Source of the DNA: Streptomyces nigrescens
GTDB taxonomy: Bacteria > Actinomycetota > Actinomycetes > Streptomycetales > Streptomycetaceae
Assembly (NCBI GenBank): GCA_024349765.1
Contig: AP026073.1
Span: 6,448,001-6,512,000, forward strand
DNA: 64,000 nucleotides
Direction of reading: 5' to 3'
Shown: positions 50,430 through 58,590 of the stretch, piece by piece
Numbering within the stretch: position 1 is the stretch's first letter
Layout of the letters: every line of letters begins with the position of its first letter
The notes under the pieces: model-generated
Database searches by the model: none
Told to the model about the DNA's origin: nothing
What the model saw: the letters and a program-made list of their open reading frames with translations, nothing else
Translations under genes and position numbers: made by a program

Positions 50430-53390
50430 GTGATACGAGATCAAGAAGAGACGGCCGAGCAGCAGGGTGCGGCGCCTCCACGGGAGGCGGGCGCCCCTGA
50501 AGCGCTGCCCGTCGAGGGGAAGCACCAACGGAGGCCGGCCACGGCTTCCGCTACCGAAAAGGCGAGCACGATCAAGAAGGCCGAACGACCGGGGGCGTCC
50601 CAGAGGCCGGAAGGGCCCAAGGAGCCCGCACCACCCAAGGGACACGAGGAGGAGCCGAGGAGCGACCGGCAACAGCAGCAGGCCAAGGACGACGCGCACG
50701 TGGAGCACGGCAAGGGCGCCGAGCCGGGCCCGGTCGCGGCCCGTGGGACGTCCCGGGCGGGTTCGCACCGCGACGGGGCGGCCACCGACGAGCACGGCGA
50801 GTTCCACGTCGACCGGGTCTCCGGCGACGAGCCGCTGCTGCCCGCCCGGGTGCACCGGCCCTCCGACCTGCTGCGGCTGCTGCTCGGCATGGCCGGCATC
50901 GCCCTGGTCCTCGGTCTGGCCACGTTCGCGCACGGCACCACCGCGGGCCTGGCCCGGGACATCGGCACCGGCGCGCGCGCCACTCCCCCGCTGCTGATCA
51001 ATCTGGCCGGGCTGACCGCCAGCGTCGCGGTGCTGATCGTGCCGGTGGCGTTCGCCGTCGAGCGGCTGGTCAAGCGGGACGGGCTGCGGATCGCGGACGG
51101 TGTGCTCGCCGCCGTCCTGGCGCACGGGGTGTCGCTCGCCACCGACCTGTGGGTGGCCGAGTCCGCCCCGGCCTCCATCAGGGTGGCGCTGACCCAGCCG
51201 CTGGCGAACGGCTCGCTCTCCGCGCCGGTGCACAGCTATCTGGCGCCGGTGATCGCCTACATGACGGCGGTGGGCATGTCCCGGCGGCCGCGCTGGCGGG
51301 TCGCGATGTGGGGCGTGCTGCTGCTCGACGCGTTCGCGGTGCTGGTCGGCCGCTACACCACCCCGTTCGCGATCATCACGACGGTGCTGATCGGCTGGAC
51401 CGTGGCGTTCGGCACCCTCTACGCCGTCGGCTCCCCCAACGTCCGCCCCACCGGGCAGAACCTCCTCGCCGGGCTGCGCCGGGTCGGCTTCCGCCCGGTC
51501 AGCGCGCTGCGCGCGGAGGACACCGCCAACCCCGAGAACAACGAGCACGCCGACCGCGGCCGCCGCTACCTCGTCACCCTGGAGGACGGCCCGCCGATCG
51601 ACGTCACCGTGGTCGACCGCGAGCAGCAGGCCCAGGGCTTCTTCTACCGGGTCTGGCGCCGGCTGTCGCTGCGCGGCATCAACCAGCGCCGCAGCCTGCA
51701 GTCGCTGCGCCAGGCCCTGGAGCAGGAGGCACTGCTGGCGTACGCGGCCATCGCGGCCGGCGCCCACGCCCCCAAGCTGATCGCCACCTCCGAGCTCGGC
51801 CCGGACGCGGTGATGCTGGTCTACGAGCACATCGGGGGCCGCACCTTCGACTCGCTGGCCGACGAGGAGATCACCGACGCGCTGATGCACAGCGCCTGGC
51901 GGCAGGTCGAGGCGCTGCAGTCGCGGCGGATCGCGCACCGGCGGCTGGTCGGCGACGCGCTGCTGGTGGATCGTTCCGGCAACATCGTGCTGACCGAGCT
52001 GCGCGGCGGGGAGATCGCGGCCGGTGACCTCGTGCTGCGGATGGACATCGCCCAGCTGCTGGTCACGCTGGGCCTGCGGGTCGGCGCGGAACGGGCGGTG
52101 GCGGCGGCCGTCGAGGTGCTCGGCCCGGACGCGGTCGCGGACAGTCTGCCGCTGCTCCAGCCGATCGCGCTGAGCCGCACCACCCGGGCCACGCTGCGCC
52201 AGCTGGCCCGCGAGCGTGCCAAGCGGGAGCGGGAGGCGGTGCTGGCGGCGTCGCAGGCCGCCAAGGAGGCGCGGGAGGCCCGGGAGGCGGCCCCGAAGGA
52301 CCGCAGGACGCTGCGGGCCGAGCGGCACGCGGAGAAGAACGCCGAGAAGCGGGCCCTGGACGAGGCGAGCGAGGAGGCCCGCGAGGAGGACCTGCTGGCC
52401 CAGATCCGCCGGCAGGTGCTGCTGATCCGGCCCACCGCGGTGATCGAGCCGGCGAAGCTGGAGCGGCTCAGTCCGCGGATCCTCATCAGCTGGATCGCCG
52501 GTGCCTTCGCGGTGTACCTGCTGCTGTCCCAGCTCACCAACTTCAACCTCGGCGACGTCGTCAGCGAGGCCCAGTGGGTGTGGGTGCTGGTGGCGATGTT
52601 CTTCTCGGCGACGACGTACATCGCGGCGGCGATGAGCCTGTTGGGGTTCGTCACGGAGAAGGTGTCGTTCGTCCGGACCATGATCGCGCAGATCGCCGGC
52701 AACTTCGTGAAGCTGGTGGCGCCCGCCGCGATCGGCGGGGTGGCGCTCAACACCCGCTTCCTGCAGCGTGCCGGGGTCCGGCCCGGGCTGGCGGTGGCGA
52801 GCGTCGGCGCCTCGCAGCTGTTCGGGCTGGGCAGCCACATCCTGCTGCTGCTGGCCTTCGGCTATCTGACCGGCACCGAGCAGACCCAGGACATCTCGCC
52901 GTCCCGTACGGTCATCGCCGGGCTGCTGACCGTGGCCGTGCTGGTGCTGGTCGTCACGGCCGTGCCGGTGCTGCGGAAGTTCGTCTCGACGCGGGTGCGG
53001 TCGCTGTTCGCCGGTGTGGTGCCGCGGATGCTGGACATCCTGCAGCGGCCGCGGAAGCTGGTCACCGGCATCGGCGGGATGCTGCTGCTGACGGCGGCGA
53101 ACGTGATGTGCCTGGACGCGTCGATCCGGGCGTTCGGCGGCGGCGACAAGATCAGTTACGCGAGCATCGCGGTCGCCTTCCTCGCCGGCAACGCGCTGGG
53201 GTCGGCCGCCCCGACACCGGGCGGTGTGGGCGCCGTCGAAGGTGCGCTGATCACCGCGCTGACCATCGCGGGCCTGCCCGGCGACACCGCGTTCCCGGCG
53301 GTGCTGCTGTTCCGGCTGATGGTCTTCTGGCTGCCGGTCCTGCCGGGCTGGCTGGCCTTCACGTATCTGACGCGCAAGGGCGAGATCTGA
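50430..53390 (+). CDS. Flippase-like (LPG synthase TM region) protein with pseudokinase domain
   Basis: The product has 986 residues. About 140 N-terminal residues are Pro/Gln/Lys-rich and disordered. A cluster of membrane segments (about 150-340) leads to a kinase-like region (about 370-620). The usual HRD-x-N and DFG residues are replaced (IAHRRLVGDALLVD, then LTELRGG), so it is probably a pseudokinase. A charged coiled coil lies at about 590-660. The C-terminal 300 residues are the lysylphosphatidylglycerol synthase TM region (flippase-like), with SAAPTPGGVGAVEG near 930. It probably moves a lipid or polyprenyl substrate. GTG at 50430 has GGACGGTGACTG upstream. Confidence 0.85.
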   Translation: MIRDQEETAEQQGAAPPREAGAPEALPVEGKHQRRPATASATEKASTIKKAERPGASQRPEGPKEPAPPKGHEEEPRSDRQQQQAKDDAHVEHGKGAEPGPVAARGTSRAGSHRDGAATDEHGEFHVDRVSGDEPLLPARVHRPSDLLRLLLGMAGIALVLGLATFAHGTTAGLARDIGTGARATPPLLINLAGLTASVAVLIVPVAFAVERLVKRDGLRIADGVLAAVLAHGVSLATDLWVAESAPASIRVALTQPLANGSLSAPVHSYLAPVIAYMTAVGMSRRPRWRVAMWGVLLLDAFAVLVGRYTTPFAIITTVLIGWTVAFGTLYAVGSPNVRPTGQNLLAGLRRVGFRPVSALRAEDTANPENNEHADRGRRYLVTLEDGPPIDVTVVDREQQAQGFFYRVWRRLSLRGINQRRSLQSLRQALEQEALLAYAAIAAGAHAPKLIATSELGPDAVMLVYEHIGGRTFDSLADEEITDALMHSAWRQVEALQSRRIAHRRLVGDALLVDRSGNIVLTELRGGEIAAGDLVLRMDIAQLLVTLGLRVGAERAVAAAVEVLGPDAVADSLPLLQPIALSRTTRATLRQLARERAKREREAVLAASQAAKEAREAREAAPKDRRTLRAERHAEKNAEKRALDEASEEAREEDLLAQIRRQVLLIRPTAVIEPAKLERLSPRILISWIAGAFAVYLLLSQLTNFNLGDVVSEAQWVWVLVAMFFSATTYIAAAMSLLGFVTEKVSFVRTMIAQIAGNFVKLVAPAAIGGVALNTRFLQRAGVRPGLAVASVGASQLFGLGSHILLLLAFGYLTGTEQTQDISPSRTVIAGLLTVAVLVLVVTAVPVLRKFVSTRVRSLFAGVVPRMLDILQRPRKLVTGIGGMLLLTAANVMCLDASIRAFGGGDKISYASIAVAFLAGNALGSAAPTPGGVGAVEGALITALTIAGLPGDTAFPAVLLFRLMVFWLPVLPGWLAFTYLTRKGEI

Positions 53391-53441
53391 CCCGCCCGGC
53401 CGCCCCGGGCCCCTGGGGCGGCCGGGCACAGCCGGGTAACG

Positions 53442-53480
53442 CGAAGGCGCCGGTCCGTGACGTACGGACCGGCGCCTTCG
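53442..53480. terminator. Bidirectional terminator between flippase gene and moeZ
   Basis: A perfect 17-bp stem (53442-53458 with 53464-53480) over loop GACGT lies between two convergent genes. Confidence 0.85.
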
Positions 53481-53534
53481 GCGCTGTCAGGGCGCGGTGA
53501 TCAGCCCAGCGACTCGATCAGTGGACCGGATTGA

Positions 53535-54713
53535 TCAGTAGACCGGCTTCTCCGGCTCGACCGTGTTGACCCAGCCGATGACGCCGCCGCCCACGTGGAC
53601 CGCGTCGGCGAAGCCCGCGGACTTCAGGACGGCGAGCACCTCGGCGGAGCGGACGCCCGTCTTGCAGTGCAGGACGATCTTGCGGTCCTGGGGGAGGTCC
53701 TGGAGGGCGGTGCCCATCAGGAACTCGTTCTTGGGGATCAGCCGGGCGCCGGGGATGGAGACGATCTCGAACTCGTTGGGCTCGCGGACGTCGATGATGT
53801 CGATCTTCTCGTCGGCGTCGATCCACTCCTTGAGCTGCAGCGGAGTGATCGTCGAGCCGGCCGCCGCCTCCTGGGCCTCCTCGGACACGACGCCGCAGAA
53901 CGCCTCGTAGTCGATGAGCTCGGTGACGGTCGGGTTCTCGCCGCAGACCGCGCAGTCGGGGTCCTTGCGGACCTTGACCTGACGGTACGTCATCTCCAGC
54001 GCGTCGTAGATCATCAGGCGGCCGACGAGCGGGTCACCGATGCCGGCGAGCAGCTTGATGGCCTCGTTGACCTGGATGGAGCCGATGGAGGCGCACAGCA
54101 CACCGAGGACGCCGCCCTCGGCGCAGGAGGGCACCATGCCCGGCGGCGGGGGCTCCGGGTACAGGCAGCGGTAGCAGGGACCGTGCTCGGACCAGAAGAC
54201 CGACGCCTGACCGTCGAAGCGGTAGATCGAGCCCCAGACGTACGGCTTGTTCAGCAGCACGCAGGCGTCGTTGACGAGATAGCGGGTGGCGAAGTTGTCG
54301 GTGCCGTCCACGATCAGGTCGTACTGGGCGAAGAGCTCCATGACGTTCGTGGAGTCGAGGCGCTCTTCGTGGAGGTTGACCGTGACGTACGGGTTGATGC
54401 CCAGCACCGTGTCCTTGGCGGACGCGGCCTTGGAGCGGCCGATGTCCGCCTGGCTGTGGATGATCTGGCGCTGCAGGTTCGACTCGTCGACCTCGTCGAA
54501 CTCCACGATGCCGAGGGTGCCGACGCCGGCCGCGGCCAGGTACATCAGCGCGGGCGAGCCCAGGCCGCCGGCGCCGACACAGAGCACCTTGGCGTTCTTC
54601 AGCCGCTTCTGCCCGTCCATTCCGACATCGGGAATGATCAGGTGGCGGGAGTACCTGCGGACCTCGTCGACGGTGAGCTCCGAAGCGGGCTCGACCAGGG
54701 GTGGCAGCGACAC
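53535..54713 (-). CDS. moeZ: Adenylyltransferase/sulfurtransferase MoeZ (MoeB-rhodanese)
   Basis: The product has 392 residues. An E1-like domain: GAGGLGSPALMYLAAAG near 48, the DNFATRYLVNDAC block near 138, and zinc pairs CYRC near 180 and CAVC near 255. A C-terminal rhodanese domain has the active-site loop HCKTGVRSAEV near 345. MoeZ adenylates and sulfurates ubiquitin-like carriers such as MoaD and CysO for cofactor and cysteine synthesis. GTG at 54713 (VSLPPLVEPASE) has GAGG six bases away. The SigR promoter at 54768-54793 drives it, in line with its recorded SigR regulation in S. coelicolor. Confidence 0.96.
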   Translation of the reverse strand: MSLPPLVEPASELTVDEVRRYSRHLIIPDVGMDGQKRLKNAKVLCVGAGGLGSPALMYLAAAGVGTLGIVEFDEVDESNLQRQIIHSQADIGRSKAASAKDTVLGINPYVTVNLHEERLDSTNVMELFAQYDLIVDGTDNFATRYLVNDACVLLNKPYVWGSIYRFDGQASVFWSEHGPCYRCLYPEPPPPGMVPSCAEGGVLGVLCASIGSIQVNEAIKLLAGIGDPLVGRLMIYDALEMTYRQVKVRKDPDCAVCGENPTVTELIDYEAFCGVVSEEAQEAAAGSTITPLQLKEWIDADEKIDIIDVREPNEFEIVSIPGARLIPKNEFLMGTALQDLPQDRKIVLHCKTGVRSAEVLAVLKSAGFADAVHVGGGVIGWVNTVEPEKPVY

Positions 54714-54767
54714 GGATGACCTCATCAAGGGGGTTGGTCGGTATCTGAGGACTGGTTGTCTTCCCGT

Positions 54768-54793
54768 AACACTGCCACGCCCTTCTTCATTCC
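54768..54793 (-). promoter_or_regulatory. SigR-type promoter of moeZ
   Basis: GGAAT (54793-54789), exactly 18 bases, then GTT (54770-54768), about 55 bases before the GTG of moeZ. It overlaps the last codons of the spherulin-4 gene. Confidence 0.88.
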
Positions 54794-55551
54794 GAGACAC
54801 CCGTTCCGATGCGCGAGACGAATTCGTCCCAGTAGCCGGGCAGTGATTCCCAGGCGGTTCCGACGGCGTCGGCGGCCCCGCCCCGGCGGTCGGTGAGGTA
54901 CACGGTGCCCGCACCTTGCCAGCGGGCGATCCGCAGCGCTTCGTCCAGGTGTGTCCGCGGCACGCTGTGCACGAGGTGGCAGAACCGCTCCGGAGGGTGG
55001 TCGGCGGTCCACTCCGCCACCTGTGACCAGCGGTAGTCCGCCCATCGGCCGGCGAAGGTGACGAGTTGGTCGGCGGATTCGGCGTAGCCGGGGTGCGGGT
55101 GGCTGCCGTGCCCGAGGACGAGGTGGCCGTCCGGGCACAGGACGCGCAGGGCGGCGGTGATCCGCCGGGTGGCGGGCAGCAGGGCCCGGTCCGTGGGGGT
55201 GCGGTCCAGCCAGAAGCCGTCGACGCGGTACCACTCCAGGTAGCGGTGGGCGTCGGAGAGCAGCTCGCCGAAGGGGCGGGTGCCCCGGCCGAGGTCCAGG
55301 CGTCCCAGTACCCGGACACCCGTCTCACGCAGGCGGGCGGCGGCCGGGGCGCAGTGCGGGTCGGGGCGGGCGCCGGGCCCGTTGGACACGTCGAGCACCG
55401 CCCAGTGCACCAGGCCCGGCCCGCAGTGGAGCAGTCCGGCCCATTCGGTGGGCGCGAGCAGCGGATGGGCGAAGCCGGGCACGCCCAGGCCGAGCGGGGC
55501 GGCGCCGGTCGGGGCGCGGGTGGGGCCGGCGGGGGTGGTCAGATGCGACAC
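54787..55551 (-). CDS. Spherulin-4 family TIM-barrel protein
   Basis: The product has 254 residues and matches spherulation-specific family 4 (LGVPGFAHPLLAPTEWAG near 22, WYRVDGFWLDRTPTD near 108, HLVLGHGSHPHPGY near 145). This family is related to TIM-barrel glycoside hydrolases of the polygalactosaminidase type. There is no signal peptide, so the place of action is uncertain. Its GTG start overlaps the end of the epimerase gene by 13 bases. Its neighbours (epimerase, PelF-like transferase, membrane proteins) suggest a polysaccharide role. Confidence 0.82.
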   Translation of the reverse strand: MSHLTTPAGPTRAPTGAAPLGLGVPGFAHPLLAPTEWAGLLHCGPGLVHWAVLDVSNGPGARPDPHCAPAAARLRETGVRVLGRLDLGRGTRPFGELLSDAHRYLEWYRVDGFWLDRTPTDRALLPATRRITAALRVLCPDGHLVLGHGSHPHPGYAESADQLVTFAGRWADYRWSQVAEWTADHPPERFCHLVHSVPRTHLDEALRIARWQGAGTVYLTDRRGGAADAVGTAWESLPGYWDEFVSRIGTGVSE

Positions 55552-56495
55552 GCGGCCTCCATCCAGATGTCGGCGAGGGACTCCTCCAGGACGATCCGGG
55601 GGCGCCAGCCGAGCCGGTCGCGGGCGGTGCGGACGTCGGCCTGCTGCCAGGTGCCGCAGCCGTCCGGGTACGGGTAGGTGGCGGGCGGCGAACCGACCGG
55701 GTGGTCGCCGGCCGGGCCGGGGATGACGAGGCGGGCCGGCGGGGAGTCGAGTTCGTGCAGCGCGCCGCCGAAGCCGGCGACCCGGGCGAGCACCGAGGCG
55801 GCCTCGCGCAGCCGTACCGCGCGGCCGGTCCCGATGTTGACGACGCCCTGCGCGGCGGACAGCGAGGCGGCGTGCACCGCGCGGGCGACGTCGCGGACGT
55901 CGACGAAGTCCCGCTGCACGCCGAGCCCGCCGAGCTTGAGTTCGTTGTCGCCGGACTGCATGGCGCGGCGCATGGCCTCGGCGAGCCGGCCGAGCGGGGA
56001 GCCGGCCGGGGTACCGGGGCCGACCGGTGAGAAGACCCGGAGCACGACCGCGTCGAGGCCGGAGCCCAGGACGAGTTCGGTGGCGGCCAGTTTGCTGACG
56101 CCGTACGGGCCGCCGGGGCGCGGCACGGCGTCCTCGGCGGTCGACGAACCGGGCTGCGAGGGACCGTACTCGGAGGCGCAGCCGAGGTGGACCAGGCGGG
56201 CGCCGCAGCCGCTGCGGCGCAGCGATTCGCAGATGGTGGCGACCGCGACGGTGTTGTGCCGGGTCAGCTCGCGGGCGCCGCCGCGGGTGGCGCCGGCGCA
56301 GTTGATGACGACGCCGGGGTGGACCGCGTCGAGGAAACGGGTGAGCGCCCCGGGGCTGCCGGTGGCCAGGTCGAAGCGGACGTCGGCGTCGTCGCCCCGG
56401 CCGAGGGCGGTGAGCTGGACGGCGGGGTCGGCGAGCAGGCGGTCGGCGACATAGCGGCCGAGGTAGCCGTTGGCGCCGATGAGCAGCACCCTCAT
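55539..56495 (-). CDS. NAD-dependent sugar epimerase/dehydratase
   Basis: The product has 318 residues and is an extended SDR: GANGYLGRYVADRLL near 7, the LGCASEYGPS block near 115 with its Ser, and YGVSK near 143 with Tyr and Lys. It probably acts on nucleotide sugars, and UDP-hexose 4-epimerases are near relatives. ATG at 56495 overlaps the stop of a 16-residue ORF (ATGA) and has GGGGGG upstream. It ends in an overlap with the spherulin-4 gene. Confidence 0.9.
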   Translation of the reverse strand: MRVLLIGANGYLGRYVADRLLADPAVQLTALGRGDDADVRFDLATGSPGALTRFLDAVHPGVVINCAGATRGGARELTRHNTVAVATICESLRRSGCGARLVHLGCASEYGPSQPGSSTAEDAVPRPGGPYGVSKLAATELVLGSGLDAVVLRVFSPVGPGTPAGSPLGRLAEAMRRAMQSGDNELKLGGLGVQRDFVDVRDVARAVHAASLSAAQGVVNIGTGRAVRLREAASVLARVAGFGGALHELDSPPARLVIPGPAGDHPVGSPPATYPYPDGCGTWQQADVRTARDRLGWRPRIVLEESLADIWMEAACRI

Positions 56496-56542
56496 CGTGC
56501 GACCCCCCGGTGCCGTCGGGCTTCGGTCGGGTGGACGTTCAT
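56492..56542 (-). CDS. 16-residue ORF coupled to the epimerase
   Basis: MNVHPTEARRHRGVAR is encoded from the ATG at 56542, eight bases after a strong AGGAG, and its TGA overlaps the epimerase ATG. The sequence is short and basic. It may only serve to load ribosomes on the epimerase or may be a leader peptide. Below 20 codons, chance is possible. Confidence 0.5.
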   Translation of the reverse strand: MNVHPTEARRHRGVAR

Positions 56543-56769
56543 GTGGCGTGCTCCTAAGGAGGATGGTGGGAAGTGCGTGCGCTCCGGCCGGGGGGTCGGC
56601 GTCCGCCGTGGTGACGGGGGCCGGGTGGGGGGCGCGGTCCGCGGCGGGCGGGCCGCCGCGGCCGGAGGTGCCGGGGAGGCCGTTGCCGGGTGCCTCCGCG
56701 GCGGTGGTGCGTGGTGCGGGCGCCCGGGTGGGGCGGGCTGGGGGTACGGGCCGGTGGCCGTCGGGAGGG

Positions 56770-58284
56770 TCACGGCCGGGGCACCTTCGCGGGGCGCGCG
56801 GGGGCGGGTGAGTGCGCGCAGGCGCCGGTGAGCGCCCGCAGGCCGTACGCGAGGAGGCCGAGGGCGGCGGCGGTGCAGGCCAGGGCGGGGACCGCGGCCG
56901 GTCCGACGGCGGCGGCGAGCGCCCGGACCGGGGCGTCGAGCGGGGGCGCGCCGGGGAGCCGGGCGAGCAGGGCGAGGGCGGGTGCGAGCGCCTCCAGGGC
57001 GGCGGCCGCGGCCAGGCCGAGGGCGGCGGCCTCGGGGAAGCCGTGGACGGTGAGCAGCCGGGCGAGGAAGAGCAGCAGCCCGAGGGCGAGGATGGCCACC
57101 ACCGGGAGGGCACCGCCGTCGCTCCCGTCGAGGGCCGCCCGGGCGCCGAGGAGCAGCGCGGTCAGCGCGGCCAGGAAGAGCAGGGTGGTGCCGAGCAGCA
57201 GCGGCCGGATGCGGGTCGCGAACTCGCCCAGGCCGCGGCTGGCGGCCAGGGCCCGGCGGCCGCGTACGGCGAACCAGCGGGCGCAGCCGGCCGCGGGGAG
57301 CACGGCGAGGGCGAGTGCGACGGCGGCGGCGAGGGCGGGGCGGGGGTGGGCGGCCGGCAGGTCGGGGCCGCCGGGCAGCAGTCGGGCGAGCAGCCGGTCA
57401 CCGGCGAGCGTGTAGCCGACGGTCCAGCAGGTCCACAGGGTGGTGGCGCGGGGGCCGGTGCCGGGGTGGCGGGGGCGGAGCGGTCCGGAGCGTACGGCCA
57501 GCCGGACGGCGAGGGCGGTCAGCACCAGCCCGGTGACGCCAACAGCCGTACGGGCCTGGGGTGTTGCCGCGCTACCGAGGGAGGCGAGGGCGGCGAGGGT
57601 GGCGGCGCAGAGGGCGCCGGGGAGGAGGTGCAGCGTCGCGGCGCAGCGTCCCCCCCACCCCCGAACCCACCCCCCGCCCCCTCCCCCGAAGGGGGAGAGG
57701 GGGGAGGGGGCGGGGGAGAAGATCCGCGGCCTGCCGGCACCCTCGGAGCACCTCCTCCCCGCCCCCCCGCCGGCGTACGGCGGGCCCGCCGCTCCACCGC
57801 CGTAGGGCCGCCCCGTCAGGGTCAGGCCGCCGACGTACGGCGTTCCGTCCGCGTCGTCCAGGGGATGGCCCCCCGTCCCGCGGTCCGCCCCGCCGTCCGC
57901 CCCCCACTCCCCCGCCGTGCCGTCCAGGGCTCGCTCTGCCGCGCTCGCGCCCGGGCGGGCCGCCGTTCCCACCGTGCCGGGTTCCGCGCGCGGTACGCGG
58001 GCGTAGAGCTCCTCGGCGAGGGAGAAGACGTCCCGGTGCCGGAAGCGGGCGGCGGTGCGGTCGGTGACGCCGTGGGCCTCCAGGCCGGCGGCGATCTCCA
58101 GCGGGTCGACGGCATGGGCGCAGAGCGCCTGGTGACGGTGCATCAGGGCGCGCACGGGGTCGGCGGGGCCGCGGCGGGCGGCGCGGGCGGTGGCGGCCTT
58201 GCGGGGCGCGGGGGCGGGCTCCGCGGGGCCGTCGGCCGCGCTGTTCCGGAGGGCGCCGGGGGTGCCGCTGTCCGGTGCGGTCAT
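56770..58284 (-). CDS. Large integral membrane protein of the polysaccharide-like cluster
   Basis: The product has 504 residues. A soluble N-terminus (1-200) contains a conserved-looking stretch (LMHRHQALCAHAVDPLEIAA near 50) followed by a low-complexity Gly/Arg/Pro region. From about 215 on there are about nine membrane segments. It resembles no transporter I can name; the place in the cluster is like that of PelG, but the length and N-terminus differ. ATG at 58284 overlaps the stop of the small membrane-protein gene (ATGA), after GGGGGGA. Confidence 0.82.
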   Translation of the reverse strand: MTAPDSGTPGALRNSAADGPAEPAPAPRKAATARAARRGPADPVRALMHRHQALCAHAVDPLEIAAGLEAHGVTDRTAARFRHRDVFSLAEELYARVPRAEPGTVGTAARPGASAAERALDGTAGEWGADGGADRGTGGHPLDDADGTPYVGGLTLTGRPYGGGAAGPPYAGGGAGRRCSEGAGRPRIFSPAPSPLSPFGGGGGGWVRGWGGRCAATLHLLPGALCAATLAALASLGSAATPQARTAVGVTGLVLTALAVRLAVRSGPLRPRHPGTGPRATTLWTCWTVGYTLAGDRLLARLLPGGPDLPAAHPRPALAAAVALALAVLPAAGCARWFAVRGRRALAASRGLGEFATRIRPLLLGTTLLFLAALTALLLGARAALDGSDGGALPVVAILALGLLLFLARLLTVHGFPEAAALGLAAAAALEALAPALALLARLPGAPPLDAPVRALAAAVGPAAVPALACTAAALGLLAYGLRALTGACAHSPAPARPAKVPRP

Positions 58285-58511
58285 CGTTCGTCCCCCCTCA
58301 CCGGGACCGCCGACGCGTGGGTGGCGCCTACGGAACGGCCTACGGAACCGCCTGCGGAACGGATGCCCGCGGCGTGCTCCCGGGGCGGGCGGCGGCGGAG
58401 GCCGTCCCGGTTGCCGGCGTGGGCCACATCGGCCATGCCCGTCACCAGGGCCACACCCACCACCCCCATCGCGCACATCACGTCCAGCACACCTGTCACC
58501 ACTGCCGACAC
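58281..58511 (-). CDS. Small membrane protein upstream of membrane gene
   Basis: The product has 76 residues: one N-terminal hydrophobic segment (about 2-28, VVTGVLDVMCAMGVVGVALV) and a polar Arg/Gly tail. GTG at 58511 has GGAGAGGAAGG just upstream. Its stop overlaps the next start by four bases. The function is unknown. Confidence 0.62.
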   Translation of the reverse strand: MSAVVTGVLDVMCAMGVVGVALVTGMADVAHAGNRDGLRRRPPREHAAGIRSAGGSVGRSVGATHASAVPVRGDER

Positions 58512-58590
58512 CCCTTCCTCTCCGTCACGCCCACCGCGGCCGCCTCTCGCCCTCTTGGTCCGTGGGCCGCTCCGCCCCGTCCCTCGCCGC

